A DNA stretch of 64,000 nucleotides. Origin: Glycomyces fuscus. Lineage in GTDB: Bacteria > Actinomycetota > Actinomycetes > Streptosporangiales > Streptosporangiaceae. Of the stretch, positions 14,096-23,251 are shown piece by piece (within the stretch, counting starts at the first letter, position 1; each line of letters opens with the position of its first letter). A program made the translations under genes and the position numbers. The DNA is taken from assembly GCA_002529455.1 (NCBI GenBank), contig NYMS01000038.1, forward strand, positions 169,129-233,128. The letters run 5' to 3'. A model generated the notes under the pieces. That model had not been told where the DNA came from, searched no databases, and saw nothing but the letters and a program-made list of their open reading frames with translations.

Positions 14096-15769
14096 GTGCC
14101 CATCAACCCCCCGGTTTCCCCCGGCGCGGCCCGAACCGCGCCGCCGTCCTCCCCGCCGTCCCGCGGACCCCTCCCGCGCCTGCGGCGGTTCCTGTACTCC
14201 GCCCTGGCCGTCGTGCTCTGCACGAGCGGCCTCTCCGCCGCCGCCGTCGCCCCCGCCCTGGCCGCCGACATCGACACCGGTGCCTACTACGTCCTGCGCA
14301 ACCAGCACAGCGGCCTGGTCGCCGACGTCGAGAGCGCCGGAACCCAGGACGGCGCACGGATCATCCAGTGGGAGCGCACCGACCGCCCCTGGCAGCAGTT
14401 CCGCTTCGTCTCCGCCGGTGACGGCTACTACCGCATCGTCAACCGCAACAGCGGCAAGGCCGTCGACGTCTGGGAGCACTCCACCGCCAACGGCGCCGAG
14501 ATCCGCCAGTTCACCGACCTCGGCGGCGCCAACCAGCAGTGGCGCCCGGTCGACACCGGCGGCGGCGTCCAGCTGATCAACCGCCTCAGCGGCAAGGCCC
14601 TGGAGGTCTGGGAGTGGAGCACCACCCCGGGCGACCGCCTGTCGCAGTACGACTCCCTCGGCGGCGCCAACCAGGTCTGGGACCTGGTCCGCGTGGACGG
14701 CGCCGGCGGCGGGGGCGACGGCGAGTGCGGCAGCGGTTCCCACGACGCCGAGGCCGTCCAGAACGGCTCCACCTGGACCGCCCGCAACGGCGGCAGCACC
14801 GTCTACACCGGCGGCGACATGCTCGCGGCCATGCGCGCGGCCGTGGGCAGCCTCAGCTCCGGCCGCACCTCGCAGGAGAGCGTCGTGGTGCGCGGATCCG
14901 GTTCCATGCCGGGCAACACCTCGCTCGACCTGCCCAGCCACACCTCGCTGGAGGTCTGCGGCACAATCAACGTCACCGGATCGGCGACCGGCAGCAACGC
15001 CGCCGTGCGCGTCAGGCACGCCGAGAACGTCTCCGTGCCGCACCTGACGGTCACCGGCTCCCCGTACTTCGGCGTCTACGTCCGCACCTCGCAGAACGTG
15101 CACTTCGGTCAGATCGACCTGCGCCTGTCCGGCGGGCTGGGCATGCGCATCGACAGCCGTGACAACAACGCGGTCCGCGAGGCCCGCGACATCAGCATCG
15201 ACGACGTGTACGTGTCCGGTACCGGCAACCACGGCGTGGAGACCTACGGCGTGGACGGGCTGACCATCGGCACCGTCACCGCCCGCGACACCGCCTACTC
15301 CGGCCTGCTGCTCAACGACACCGTCAACGCCACGGTCGGCCTGGTGGACGCCGAGGGGGCCGGAACCGGAACCGGTTACGCGGCCTTCCGCATGGCCAAC
15401 CGCAACGGGCGCGTCGGCAGCGCCTACCCCACCAACATCCGGGTCGGGGAGGTCCGCGCCCGCGGCGGCGGCCGGGGGATCTTCTGCGTCTCCGAGAGCG
15501 GCGGCGCGGTCATCGACCGCGTGGACATCGCCCAGACCGGCAACAACGCGGTGCTGGTCGAGAACTGCCACAACGTCACCATCTCCGGGGGCACGATCGC
15601 GGGCCCCGGCAGCGTCCGGATCGCGGCCCGGTCGGAGTTCGCCAACACCTCGAACATCACGTTCCAGAACCTGACCCTGGCCAACACCTCGCTCGTGGAG
15701 AACCCGTGCTCGGTCAACCTGACCGTCCGCAACGTCACCTTCCAGAACAGCAGCGACCAGACCTGCTGA
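14096..15769 (+). CDS. Secreted ricin-type lectin / right-handed beta-helix protein
   Basis: A 557-residue exported protein. An N-terminal stretch with RLRRFLYSALAVVL...PALA ends in a likely signal-peptidase site around residue 56. Residues 58-200 form a ricin-type beta-trefoil (CBM13-like) with three QxW-type repeats (WQQFRF, NQQWRPV, NQVWDLV). After a Gly-rich linker, residues 215-557 are short repeated strands (NVSVPHLTVTGSPYFGVYV, ISIDDVYVSG, VTISGGTIAGPG, NITFQNLTL) typical of a right-handed beta-helix as in pectate lyases and related polysaccharide enzymes. Catalytic residues cannot be assigned. The GTG at 14096 follows AGAGGAGCAG; the frame is open upstream but without coding character. 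The upstream CebR-like box suggests plant-polysaccharide use. Confidence 0.85.
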   Translation: MPINPPVSPGAARTAPPSSPPSRGPLPRLRRFLYSALAVVLCTSGLSAAAVAPALAADIDTGAYYVLRNQHSGLVADVESAGTQDGARIIQWERTDRPWQQFRFVSAGDGYYRIVNRNSGKAVDVWEHSTANGAEIRQFTDLGGANQQWRPVDTGGGVQLINRLSGKALEVWEWSTTPGDRLSQYDSLGGANQVWDLVRVDGAGGGGDGECGSGSHDAEAVQNGSTWTARNGGSTVYTGGDMLAAMRAAVGSLSSGRTSQESVVVRGSGSMPGNTSLDLPSHTSLEVCGTINVTGSATGSNAAVRVRHAENVSVPHLTVTGSPYFGVYVRTSQNVHFGQIDLRLSGGLGMRIDSRDNNAVREARDISIDDVYVSGTGNHGVETYGVDGLTIGTVTARDTAYSGLLLNDTVNATVGLVDAEGAGTGTGYAAFRMANRNGRVGSAYPTNIRVGEVRARGGGRGIFCVSESGGAVIDRVDIAQTGNNAVLVENCHNVTISGGTIAGPGSVRIAARSEFANTSNITFQNLTLANTSLVENPCSVNLTVRNVTFQNSSDQTC

Positions 15770-15807
15770 CCGCGGTCTGAGCAACTGATCACGGCCTGAC
15801 CACGCGC

Positions 15808-15842
15808 GACGCCGGGGCCCGACCCCCTGGGGCCCCGGCGTC
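15808..15842 (+). terminator. Terminator hairpin after the beta-helix gene
   Basis: GACGCCGGGGCCC / GGGCCCCGGCGTC, a perfect 13-bp stem with a 9-nt loop, located between convergent genes. It can serve both strands. Confidence 0.8.
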
Positions 15843-15877
15843 GCCCATCCCCGGAGCGGACCGGACCCGTCCGGTGC

Positions 15878-17575
15878 TCAGCCGCGCGCGGCGGCCAGGC
15901 GCTCCGCCAGCCACGCGGGGACGTGCTCCCGCGCACGCGGGTAGTACGCCTGGTCCAGGGCGTAGTCGAAGTCCAGCGGGGCCATGTCGAAGGCGGGCTC
16001 GGAGTCGTGGTCGGCCTCCAGCCGGCCTCCGTCCCGGTCCACGGTGTACCGGAGGCCGAACCAGGTGCCCCGGTCCGGTCGGTACATGCCCTCCCGCAGG
16101 GTCCGCACCAGGTCGGGGAGCCGGTAGTGCCCGCGCCCCTCGCGCACCGTTCCGTCCGCCAGGACCACCCTCACCCGCAACCGCTCGTAGCCCACCAGGA
16201 ACCGGGCGTCCAGCACGGCCTCCCGCCAGCCCTCCGGCCGCGGCAGGAACCCCGCGATCCTCCCGAGCAGGGCGCGCCGCCCCTCCTCGTCCAGGAGGGC
16301 GACCGGACGGCTCGGCCGTGGGGAGGGCGCCGGGGCGGGCGGACGTACGAGGGCCTCCTCCTCCAGCAGCTCCGCCCACGCGGGACGCCACTCCGGCGAC
16401 CGCAGGGCGCCCTCCCCGTTGAGCCGGTACGGGGCCTCCGGCAGGTACCCGTCGAGGGACCCGGGAGCCTCCTCCGGCCAGCGGTCGTAGCGGCGCCGGG
16501 CGCCGTACCCCTCCTCCGACACGGCCAGCCGCAGGTACAGCCATCGGCCGCGCCCCTGGACGTCCTCGGCCGCGCGCAGGGCGTCGAGGCCGTCCATCAG
16601 GTCCGTGTCGTAGTCCACGAACTCCCCGCCGGACGCGTCGAGGATCCTCCGCTCCCCCGCGAAGGTGTACTCCACGACGGCCTCGCCGCCCTCGGCCAGG
16701 CCCAGCGCGCGTACCCGTTCCAGGACCCGGCGCAGCTCGCCGGTCTCGGGGACCGGGGGCCGGTCCCGCTCCGGCTCCCGGCGGAGCGCGTCCCACAGCA
16801 GCAGCGACCGCGTCCTCTCACTGATGACCGGGTGCGCGGGGCGCCCGGGCCGGGCCCCGCCGAGGGGGAGGAAGGGGCGGGGCGCCCCCGGGACCAGGCC
16901 GAGCCGCTCGGCCGCCGCCAGCGCGGCCCCGGCGTCCCACGCGGGGGCCTCGTACTCGTCGTCCTTGTCCGTGTACTGGGTGTCGAGGAGGCTCAGCACC
17001 GCCGCGAGCGAGTCCGCGTCCACCGTGCCCTCCCGCGCGCGCCGCATGAGGGCGGTGCCCGGCTCCGGTAGCAGCGCCTCCCCGTGCTCGTTCTCGGGAG
17101 CGAACCCCTCGAAGACCAGCCCGACGACCGCGTCCACGGCCGCCTCCGCCGACGCGTACCGGTCCAGGCGCAGTCCGTCGCCCTCCCAGTCGTCGGGGTA
17201 GGGGCCGCGCGCCCACGCCCGCCCGTCCCACCAGTAGGCGAACCCGACGTTCGTGCGCGCCTCGTGGGAGGCGACCCACTCCCAGGGCAGCCAGTCGGGC
17301 GCCTCGGCGAACAGGTCCACCGGGCGCTTGTCGCTGTGGGTGGAGTCGCTGGTGTCGCGGTCGTAGCCGACGATCACGGCCCGGCCGTCACCACCGCACC
17401 AGGCCAGGTACCAGTCGCTGCTGCCGCCGTCGTGGTAGCGCAGCATCCCGTTCTCCGGGGAGAGGGTCCCGGGGTCGTCCTCCAGCCCCGCCGTCAGCGC
17501 GGCGACCGCTCCCGCGTGGGCCCACAGGACCTCGGGGTGGGGCAGGTCCTCGGGGCGTCCGGGGCTGTGGCTCAT
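15878..17575 (-). CDS. Large hypothetical protein with a C-terminal YezG/DUF600-like region
   Basis: A 565-residue soluble acidic protein; start at the ATG at 17575. The N-terminal part (1-175) has the composition of SMI1/YrhB-like immunity folds (SSDWYLAWCGGDGRAVIVGYDRDTS..., YWWDGRAWARGPYPDDWEGDGL). Residues 290-420 and 440-565 look like two related copies of a mixed alpha/beta domain, the last ending DMAPLDFDYALDQAYYPRAREHVPAWLAERL, close in form to the DUF600/YezG immunity family. Many such proteins neutralise polymorphic toxins, but no toxin gene lies beside it. It stands alone, with terminator 15808-15842 behind it. The assignment is by pattern only. Confidence 0.6.
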   Translation of the reverse strand: MSHSPGRPEDLPHPEVLWAHAGAVAALTAGLEDDPGTLSPENGMLRYHDGGSSDWYLAWCGGDGRAVIVGYDRDTSDSTHSDKRPVDLFAEAPDWLPWEWVASHEARTNVGFAYWWDGRAWARGPYPDDWEGDGLRLDRYASAEAAVDAVVGLVFEGFAPENEHGEALLPEPGTALMRRAREGTVDADSLAAVLSLLDTQYTDKDDEYEAPAWDAGAALAAAERLGLVPGAPRPFLPLGGARPGRPAHPVISERTRSLLLWDALRREPERDRPPVPETGELRRVLERVRALGLAEGGEAVVEYTFAGERRILDASGGEFVDYDTDLMDGLDALRAAEDVQGRGRWLYLRLAVSEEGYGARRRYDRWPEEAPGSLDGYLPEAPYRLNGEGALRSPEWRPAWAELLEEEALVRPPAPAPSPRPSRPVALLDEEGRRALLGRIAGFLPRPEGWREAVLDARFLVGYERLRVRVVLADGTVREGRGHYRLPDLVRTLREGMYRPDRGTWFGLRYTVDRDGGRLEADHDSEPAFDMAPLDFDYALDQAYYPRAREHVPAWLAERLAAARG

Positions 17576-18026
17576 GGGGCGGCCTTTCCGGCGGGGACAC
17601 GGGTTCTTCGGGGCTACGGGTTCCCGTTCTACCGGACGCTCCCGACAGGCCCTCCGCCCGGCGGCGGGGCGCGGTGTCCGGCCGGCCGGGCGGCGCTCCT
17701 CCGCGGCCCGGCTCCCACGCCATCGGTCCTTCGGGGGCGCCTCCCGCGCGCTCCTCCCGCGGGCGGAAGGCCCCCTCCGCGGGCCCTCCCCCCGAGACGG
17801 CCCAGCCGGGCCCACCGGCGGCACCAAGGACGCTTGACCCCGCCGGGCCAAACCCCCCGTGTTCGTCAATTCCCCGCCGCCAGGGGCAAGGGAGGGCCAA
17901 CACTGTCCCCGGACTCGTTAGCGGCTTGGGCGGGCCGTTAGTCGCCGCAGGTCATGGCGGGTAGGGCAGTGGGCGGACAGCGTTGGGGCACCCGCCCCTC
18001 GACCGCGCGAACCATAGGGGGACATC
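17576..18026. other. Intergenic region between divergent genes
   Basis: About 450 bp between the hypothetical gene on the left and the PRC-barrel gene on the right, presumably holding both promoters. I see no convincing -35/-10 pair, repeat or small gene; the first 300 bp are extremely GC-rich. Confidence 0.5.
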
Positions 18027-18848
18027 GTGGCACGCGATCGCACACCCGCAGACCTGATCGGGCACCACGTCCTCGATCAGGAGGGCCACACCGTCGGCAA
18101 GATCAACCAGGTCTACCTGGACGACAACACGGACCAGCCGAGCTGGGTGTCCGTGAACACCGGCCTGTTCGGCAGGCACGAGACCCTCGTACCGCTCCAG
18201 GGCTCCCAGCCGGCGGAGGAGGACATCCGGGTTCCCTACGACAAGTCCGTCGTCAAGGACGCCCCGCACATCGACGCCGACCGGCACATCTCCCCCGAGG
18301 AGGAGCAGACCGTCCGCCAGTACTACGCGCAGCACGGCGGCCCTCCGATGCGGGGCGAGGAGACCGCCATGGGCCGGGGGCCGGGGCCGCAGACCACCGG
18401 CCGGTCCGACATGGACGCGGGGGCCGCGGGCGGTATGGCCGGGGACACCGCCAGGTCGGACGAGCGCGACGACGTGTCCGTGACGCGCTCGGAGGAGCGC
18501 GTGGACATCGGTGTGGAGCGGCGCGAGGCCGGACACGCCCGCATCCACAAGTACGTGGAGACCGAGCAGTTCGACGAGTCGGTTCCGCTGCACCACGACG
18601 AGCTCCAGGTCGAGCGGCGCCCGATCGACGACCCCTCCGCGGTGCGTGAGCCCCGGGAGATGGGCGAGAGCGAGGAGACCTTCACGCTCTACGAGGAGCG
18701 CCCGGTCGTCTCCAAGGAGCAGGTCCCCGTCGAGGAGGTCCACGTCCGCAAGCGCGACGTGAGCCGTGAGGAGCACGTCCAGGGCCAGCGCCGCCGCGAG
18801 CGGGTCGAGCTGGAGGACGACGAGGGGGAGCCGCCCGCCAACGCCTGA
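18027..18848 (+). CDS. PRC-barrel and DUF2382 (YsnF/AvaK) stress protein
   Basis: A 273-residue soluble protein. Residues 1-95 form a PRC-barrel (LIGHHVLDQEGHTVGKINQVYLDDNTDQPSWVSVNTG..., VPYDKSVVKDAPHI). After a Gly/Ala-rich linker, residues 150-265 are a DUF2382 region (VTRSEERVDIGVERREAGHARIHKYVETEQ..., VSKEQVPVEEVHVRKRDVSREEHV), the YsnF/AvaK-type general-stress domain. The GTG at 18027 follows AGGGGGAC. These proteins are typically induced by envelope or desiccation stress and are of unknown biochemical role. A strong hairpin separates it from the amine oxidase downstream. Confidence 0.9.
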   Translation: MARDRTPADLIGHHVLDQEGHTVGKINQVYLDDNTDQPSWVSVNTGLFGRHETLVPLQGSQPAEEDIRVPYDKSVVKDAPHIDADRHISPEEEQTVRQYYAQHGGPPMRGEETAMGRGPGPQTTGRSDMDAGAAGGMAGDTARSDERDDVSVTRSEERVDIGVERREAGHARIHKYVETEQFDESVPLHHDELQVERRPIDDPSAVREPREMGESEETFTLYEERPVVSKEQVPVEEVHVRKRDVSREEHVQGQRRRERVELEDDEGEPPANA

Positions 18849-18882
18849 CCCGGCCGCCCGGCCGGGCCTGGACGGGGCGGGA

Positions 18883-18913
18883 GTCGTCCCCGGACACACG
18901 GTCCGGGGACGAC
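18883..18913 (+). terminator. Terminator hairpin
   Basis: GTCGTCCCCGGAC, loop ACACG, GTCCGGGGACGAC: a perfect 13-bp stem 35 bp after the PRC-barrel gene. Confidence 0.75.
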
Positions 18914-18956
18914 CTGTGCGCACCGCCGGCGTGCGCCGACACGGAAGGGGAGGTAC

Positions 18957-20345
18957 ATGACTGAACCGGGGGACGTCAGCGAGGAGACCATCGGCGAGGG
19001 GGGCGAGGAGGAGCCGTCCACGACGGCCCCGCCGCGCGGGCGCGAGCCCGGACCCGGGCGCGGGCACACCATCGTGGTGGGCGCGGGCATCGCCGGGCTG
19101 GCCGCCGCCGACCGGCTCGCCGAGGAGGGCGAACGCGTCACCGTCGTGGAGGCCCGCGACCGCACGGGCGGGCGTATCCACTCCCTGCGCGAGTGGGGCG
19201 GGACGACGGCCACGCTGGACGTGGGCGCCTCCTGGATGCGCGGAGAGGAGAACAACCCCCTCGCGCGGCTGGTCCGCGAGATCGGCGTCCGGACGACCGT
19301 GTTCAACCGCTCCACCGAGACCGCCTACGACCCCAAGGGCCGCAGGCTGCTCTTCGACCGCCACCGCCGCAACATGGAGGACGTCAACCTCCTGCACGAG
19401 CACATGTACTGGGACAACGTCGGGGCCACGCCGCAGGAGTCGATGGAGGAGGGCATCAAACAGGCCCTCTACGACGCCAACCTGGTGCGGGCCAGGGCCC
19501 GCGACGCCAACGAGATCGTGCACCGCCTCGTGGAGGGCGACCACGGCGCCGACGCCGAGGAGGTCGCCTTCACCGCCGTGGGGGCCCTGCACGAGTTCAG
19601 CGGCGACGACGTCGTCTTCCCGGACGGCATGGCCCAGATCACCGACCACCTGGCACGGGGGCTGGACGTGCGCCTGGAGCACACGGTGCTGTCGGTCTTC
19701 CACGACGACGACGGCGCGGGCGTGCGTGTGGACACGCCGCGGGGGGAGGAGACCCTGACCGCCGACCGGGTCCTGGTCACCCTGCCCCTGGGCGTGCTCA
19801 AGGCCGGTCGGGTCGACTTCGACCCGGCGCTGCCCCAGGACAAGAGGGACGCCGTCGAACGCCTGGGCAACGGCCGCCTGGAGAAGCTGTTCCTGCGCTT
19901 CGAGGAGGTCTTCTGGGGAGACGCCGAGGTCCTCGTGCACCTGGGTACCGAGGAGGGGACGTGGTTCCACTGGTACGCGGGGCAGCGGGTCATGGACGCG
20001 CCGATCCTGGTCTCCCGCAACGGCGGCAACGCGGCCCGGTTCCTGGAGGGCAAGGACGAGGCCGAGGTGGTCGAGCACGCGGTGGACTCGCTGCGCGGCC
20101 TGTTCCGCAAGGTGCCCCAGCCGGTCGGCCACCACCTCACCCACTGGATGGACGACCCGTTCTCCCTGGGCAGCTTCTCCTACACGGCCGTGGGGTCGGG
20201 GGACGGGGACCGGACGGCGCTGGGCGAACCGATCGGCGAACGGGTCTTCTTCGGGGGAGAGGCGACCGAGACCGAGCACACGGCCACCGTGCACGGCGCC
20301 CTGCTCTCGGGCTGGAGGGAGGCCGAGCGCATCCTGGAACCGTGA
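18957..20345 (+). CDS. Flavin monoamine oxidase family protein
   Basis: A 462-residue FAD enzyme of the monoamine/polyamine oxidase type. An acidic 35-residue N-terminal tail precedes IVVGAGIAGLAAADRLAEEG and the partner motif VVEARDRTGGRIHSL. The middle carries VDVGASWM-like DVGASWMRGEENNPLA, and the C-terminus the FAD motif GERVFFGGEATETEHTATVHGALLSGWREAERI, a good match to plant-type amine/polyamine oxidases. It would oxidise amines to aldehydes with H2O2 release in the cytoplasm; the substrate is unknown. It is read from the same strand as the stress protein but lies beyond a hairpin, and a GGAAGGGGAGG Shine-Dalgarno just ahead of the ATG supports the chosen start. Confidence 0.9.
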   Translation: MTEPGDVSEETIGEGGEEEPSTTAPPRGREPGPGRGHTIVVGAGIAGLAAADRLAEEGERVTVVEARDRTGGRIHSLREWGGTTATLDVGASWMRGEENNPLARLVREIGVRTTVFNRSTETAYDPKGRRLLFDRHRRNMEDVNLLHEHMYWDNVGATPQESMEEGIKQALYDANLVRARARDANEIVHRLVEGDHGADAEEVAFTAVGALHEFSGDDVVFPDGMAQITDHLARGLDVRLEHTVLSVFHDDDGAGVRVDTPRGEETLTADRVLVTLPLGVLKAGRVDFDPALPQDKRDAVERLGNGRLEKLFLRFEEVFWGDAEVLVHLGTEEGTWFHWYAGQRVMDAPILVSRNGGNAARFLEGKDEAEVVEHAVDSLRGLFRKVPQPVGHHLTHWMDDPFSLGSFSYTAVGSGDGDRTALGEPIGERVFFGGEATETEHTATVHGALLSGWREAERILEP

Positions 20346-20425
20346 GCCGGGAGCGGCGGGGCCGCGCGGCGCGGCGGCTCCGCGCCGGAACGCCTCCGTG
20401 CCCCCGGCCGCCGTGCGGGCGGCGC

Positions 20426-21325
20426 TCAGAGCCCCAGCCGGGTCTCCGCGGTCCGGATCCCCGCGCGGCAGGCGCGTTCCACCTCGCGGTGGTTGCGCAG
20501 CCGCTCCAGCAGGCGGAAGGGCCGCGGGTCCGCGTCGGGGCCGCCGTCGGCGCCGGTGACCGCCAGGACCTGGCCCGACAGCGTTCCGGTGCGCGTCCAC
20601 CGCTCCCAGCGCTCGAAGTCGGGGCTGGCCTGGTGCCCCATGACCAGGGCCCGGCCGCCCCGGCCGGACAGGTCGCCGCCGTCGCGCGACCACAGCTCCA
20701 CGCTCCCGCCCGGACCGGCCGACCAGTCCCGGGCGGTGACCACGTCCACGCGCACGTCCGTGCCCGGAACCCGGGCCGCGCCCGCCTCCGTGTTCCCGCC
20801 CGCGTCCGCACCCGCACCAGCGTCCGGATCCGCACTCCACTCCCGCACCAGCAGGGCGTCCAGCGCGCGGTCGCGCCTGCGCACCGCCTCCACCCGGTCC
20901 ACCCCGGTCAGGGTCACCAGGGCGCGCGCCATCCACCACCAGTTCTCCTTGCGCGCCATCAGGCTCCCCGCGCGCAACCGGGTCGGCGGGTGCTTGGCCG
21001 CCTCCTGCTCCACCAGGTCGCGGCCGAACAGGCGGCCCCGCGGGTCCAGCCGCACCTCCACCGGCCCGACCCCCACCAGTCCGGCGTCCGTCCCCGGCGC
21101 GGGCGCGGTCAGGCTGAACGCGGCGCGCGGGCCGAGCGTGTCCACCAGGTCCAGGTGGGCCAGCGGAAGGGCCGCGCACGGTGTCCCGCCGTCCAGCAGC
21201 GGCACCACGGGGACGCTCACGGGCAGTCCCCGGGGAGTCAGCCAGGACAGCTCGCCGACGGCCGAACGCCGCCAGACCGGGGCGAAATCTTCCACATACT
21301 TCCTTTTCTGTGATGTGTGACTCAT
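20426..21325 (-). CDS. Hypothetical protein, possible FMN-binding split-barrel fold
   Basis: A 299-residue soluble protein starting at the ATG at 21325, divergent from cstA. The N-terminal region (VWRRSAVGELSWLTPRGLPVSVPVVPLLDG..., PCAALPLAHLDLVDTLGPRAAFSLTAP) resembles pyridoxamine-phosphate-oxidase-like flavin split barrels. A low-complexity Asp/Ala/Gly insert (ADPDAGAGADAGGNTEAGAA) interrupts the middle. No catalytic residues can be assigned. It shares a 93-bp intergenic region with cstA, so co-regulation is possible but not shown. Confidence 0.6.
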   Translation of the reverse strand: MSHTSQKRKYVEDFAPVWRRSAVGELSWLTPRGLPVSVPVVPLLDGGTPCAALPLAHLDLVDTLGPRAAFSLTAPAPGTDAGLVGVGPVEVRLDPRGRLFGRDLVEQEAAKHPPTRLRAGSLMARKENWWWMARALVTLTGVDRVEAVRRRDRALDALLVREWSADPDAGAGADAGGNTEAGAARVPGTDVRVDVVTARDWSAGPGGSVELWSRDGGDLSGRGGRALVMGHQASPDFERWERWTRTGTLSGQVLAVTGADGGPDADPRPFRLLERLRNHREVERACRAGIRTAETRLGL

Positions 21326-21418
21326 GTTAATTTCTCGGGACTGTACCCGAACCGCCTGGACAGAGCACATGCAGGCCCCGCCCACCCAGCCAGGACACCG
21401 GAGAGAAGGAAGTCCCCC

Positions 21419-23227
21419 ATGCCCGCTGTAGCAGTACTGCTCGGCACCCTGGCGATATTCGCGCTGGCGTACCGCTTCTACTCGGTCTACCTGGCCAGGC
21501 GGGTCTACGCCCTGGACCCGTCCTTCGCCACGCCCGCGCACACGCTCCGGGACGGAGTGGACTACGTCCCCACCAACAAGCACATCGTCCTGGCGCACCA
21601 CTTCATCTCCGTGGCGGGCGCCGCACCCATCGTCGGCCCCGCGATCGGCGTGTTCTGGGGCTGGGGCCCGGCGCTGCTGTGGGTGGTCCTGGGCACCGTC
21701 TTCGGGTCGGGTGCCCACGACTTCGGGTCGATCGTGGTCTCGCTGCGCAGCAAGGGCCGCAGCATCGGCACCCTGGCGGGCGACGTCATCGGGGCCCGGG
21801 CGCGCATCCTGTTCCTGCTGATCATCTTCTTCCTGGTGACCCTGGTGAACGCGGTGTTCGCCATCGTCATCTCCGGGCTGTTCGTGAGCACGCCCGAGTC
21901 GGTGCTGCCCACCCTGGTCACCATCCCGCTGGCCATCGCCGTGGGCCAGGTGGTCTACCGCCGCCGCACCGCCGCGCTGCTCCCGTCGGTCGTCGCGCTG
22001 CTCCTGGTCTACGCCTGCATCCCGCTGGGCCAGCTCCTGCCGATCAGCCTCGCGCCGGTCGCCGAGGCCACGGGGATCGCGGAGAACCTGCTGTGGATCG
22101 TGGTCGTGTTCGTCTACGCGTTCGTGGCCTCCCGCCTGCCGGTGTGGCTGCTGCTCCAGCCGCGCGACTACATCAACCAGCAGCAGATGATCGTGGCGCT
22201 GCTGGTCATCATGGTCGGCGTGACCGTGGGCATGGACACGATCGCCGCGCCGCTCTTCCGCGACACCCCGGCGGGCTCCCCGCCGATCTTCCCGCTGCTG
22301 TTCATCACCATCGCCTGCGGCGCGGTCTCGGGCTTCCACAGCCTCGTCGCCTCCGGGACCACCTCCAAGCAGATCGACAAGGAGACCGACGCGCGCTACG
22401 TCGGCTACCTGAGCTCCCTGGGCGAGGGCACGCTGGCGCTGTGCTCGATCCTGGCCTGCACCGCGGGCGTCATGGTCTACTCCGCCAACTCCGGCACCGA
22501 CTGGAGCACCCTCTACGTCGACTGGGAGGCCGCCTCCGCCAACCCGCAGGGCATGTTCGTCCAGGGTGTGGCGGGCTTCGCCTCCAACATCGGCGTCCCC
22601 GAGAGCACCGCCCTGGTCTTCGGCGCCCTGGTGATCGTCAGCTTCGCCGTCACCACCCTGGACACCGCGGTCCGGCTCAAGCGCTACATCATCCAGGAGA
22701 TCGCCACGATCGCCGCCGAGCGCTTCTCCTCCGGCAGCGCGCCGCACCGGGCGATGTCCTTCCTGGCACGCAACATCACCGTCGCCACGCTCATCGCGGT
22801 GCTCATCCCCTTCGCGCTGACCATGGTCCCGGGCAACTTCGCGGTGGGCACCCTGTGGCTGCTGTTCGGCACCACCAACCAGCTCACCGCGGGCCTGGCC
22901 CTGTCGGTCATCGCGGTGTGGGTCACCAAGCGCCACCGCAACCCGGTCATGATCCTCATCCCGCTGGTGTTCCTGGTCGTCATGACCGTCTGGGCGCTGC
23001 TCATCCAGCTCCGCGACTTCGCGGTCTCGGGCGACGCGATGCAGACCTTCCTGCTCGCGCCGCTGGACGGTGTCATCCTGCTCCTGGCCCTGTGGATGAT
23101 GGCCGAGGCCGCCATCGCCCTGTACAAGGCGTGGCGGAACCCGCGGCCGGCCGCCGGGGCCGCGGCCGAGGAGGCCGCCGCCGCCGACGGCACCGCCTCC
23201 GGGAGGGACGAGGGTGAGGGCAGGTAA
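21419..23227 (+). CDS. cstA: CstA-family carbon starvation transporter
   Basis: A 602-residue polytopic membrane protein with about 14-16 hydrophobic segments. Family landmarks: YVPTNKHIVLAHHFISVAGAAPIVGPAIG near the N-terminus, GSGAHDFGSIVVSLRSKGRSIG, HSLVASGTTSKQIDKETDARYVGY in the middle, and LLFGTTNQLTAGLAL late in the protein. CstA/BtsT proteins take up pyruvate or peptides when carbon is limiting. The ATG at 21419 follows GAGAAGGAAG. The small gene at 23252 and the ArsA-type ATPase at 23551 follow on the same strand with little spacing, suggesting an operon. Confidence 0.93.
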   Translation: MPAVAVLLGTLAIFALAYRFYSVYLARRVYALDPSFATPAHTLRDGVDYVPTNKHIVLAHHFISVAGAAPIVGPAIGVFWGWGPALLWVVLGTVFGSGAHDFGSIVVSLRSKGRSIGTLAGDVIGARARILFLLIIFFLVTLVNAVFAIVISGLFVSTPESVLPTLVTIPLAIAVGQVVYRRRTAALLPSVVALLLVYACIPLGQLLPISLAPVAEATGIAENLLWIVVVFVYAFVASRLPVWLLLQPRDYINQQQMIVALLVIMVGVTVGMDTIAAPLFRDTPAGSPPIFPLLFITIACGAVSGFHSLVASGTTSKQIDKETDARYVGYLSSLGEGTLALCSILACTAGVMVYSANSGTDWSTLYVDWEAASANPQGMFVQGVAGFASNIGVPESTALVFGALVIVSFAVTTLDTAVRLKRYIIQEIATIAAERFSSGSAPHRAMSFLARNITVATLIAVLIPFALTMVPGNFAVGTLWLLFGTTNQLTAGLALSVIAVWVTKRHRNPVMILIPLVFLVVMTVWALLIQLRDFAVSGDAMQTFLLAPLDGVILLLALWMMAEAAIALYKAWRNPRPAAGAAAEEAAAADGTASGRDEGEGR

Positions 23228-23251
23228 CCGCCGCTCCCGGGGCTGGGCCCC

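Noticed and set aside
11898..15769. Direct repeats interpreted as a CRISPR or integron array
   Set aside because: The repeated sequence is one coding duplication of about 735 bp, not short regularly spaced repeats.
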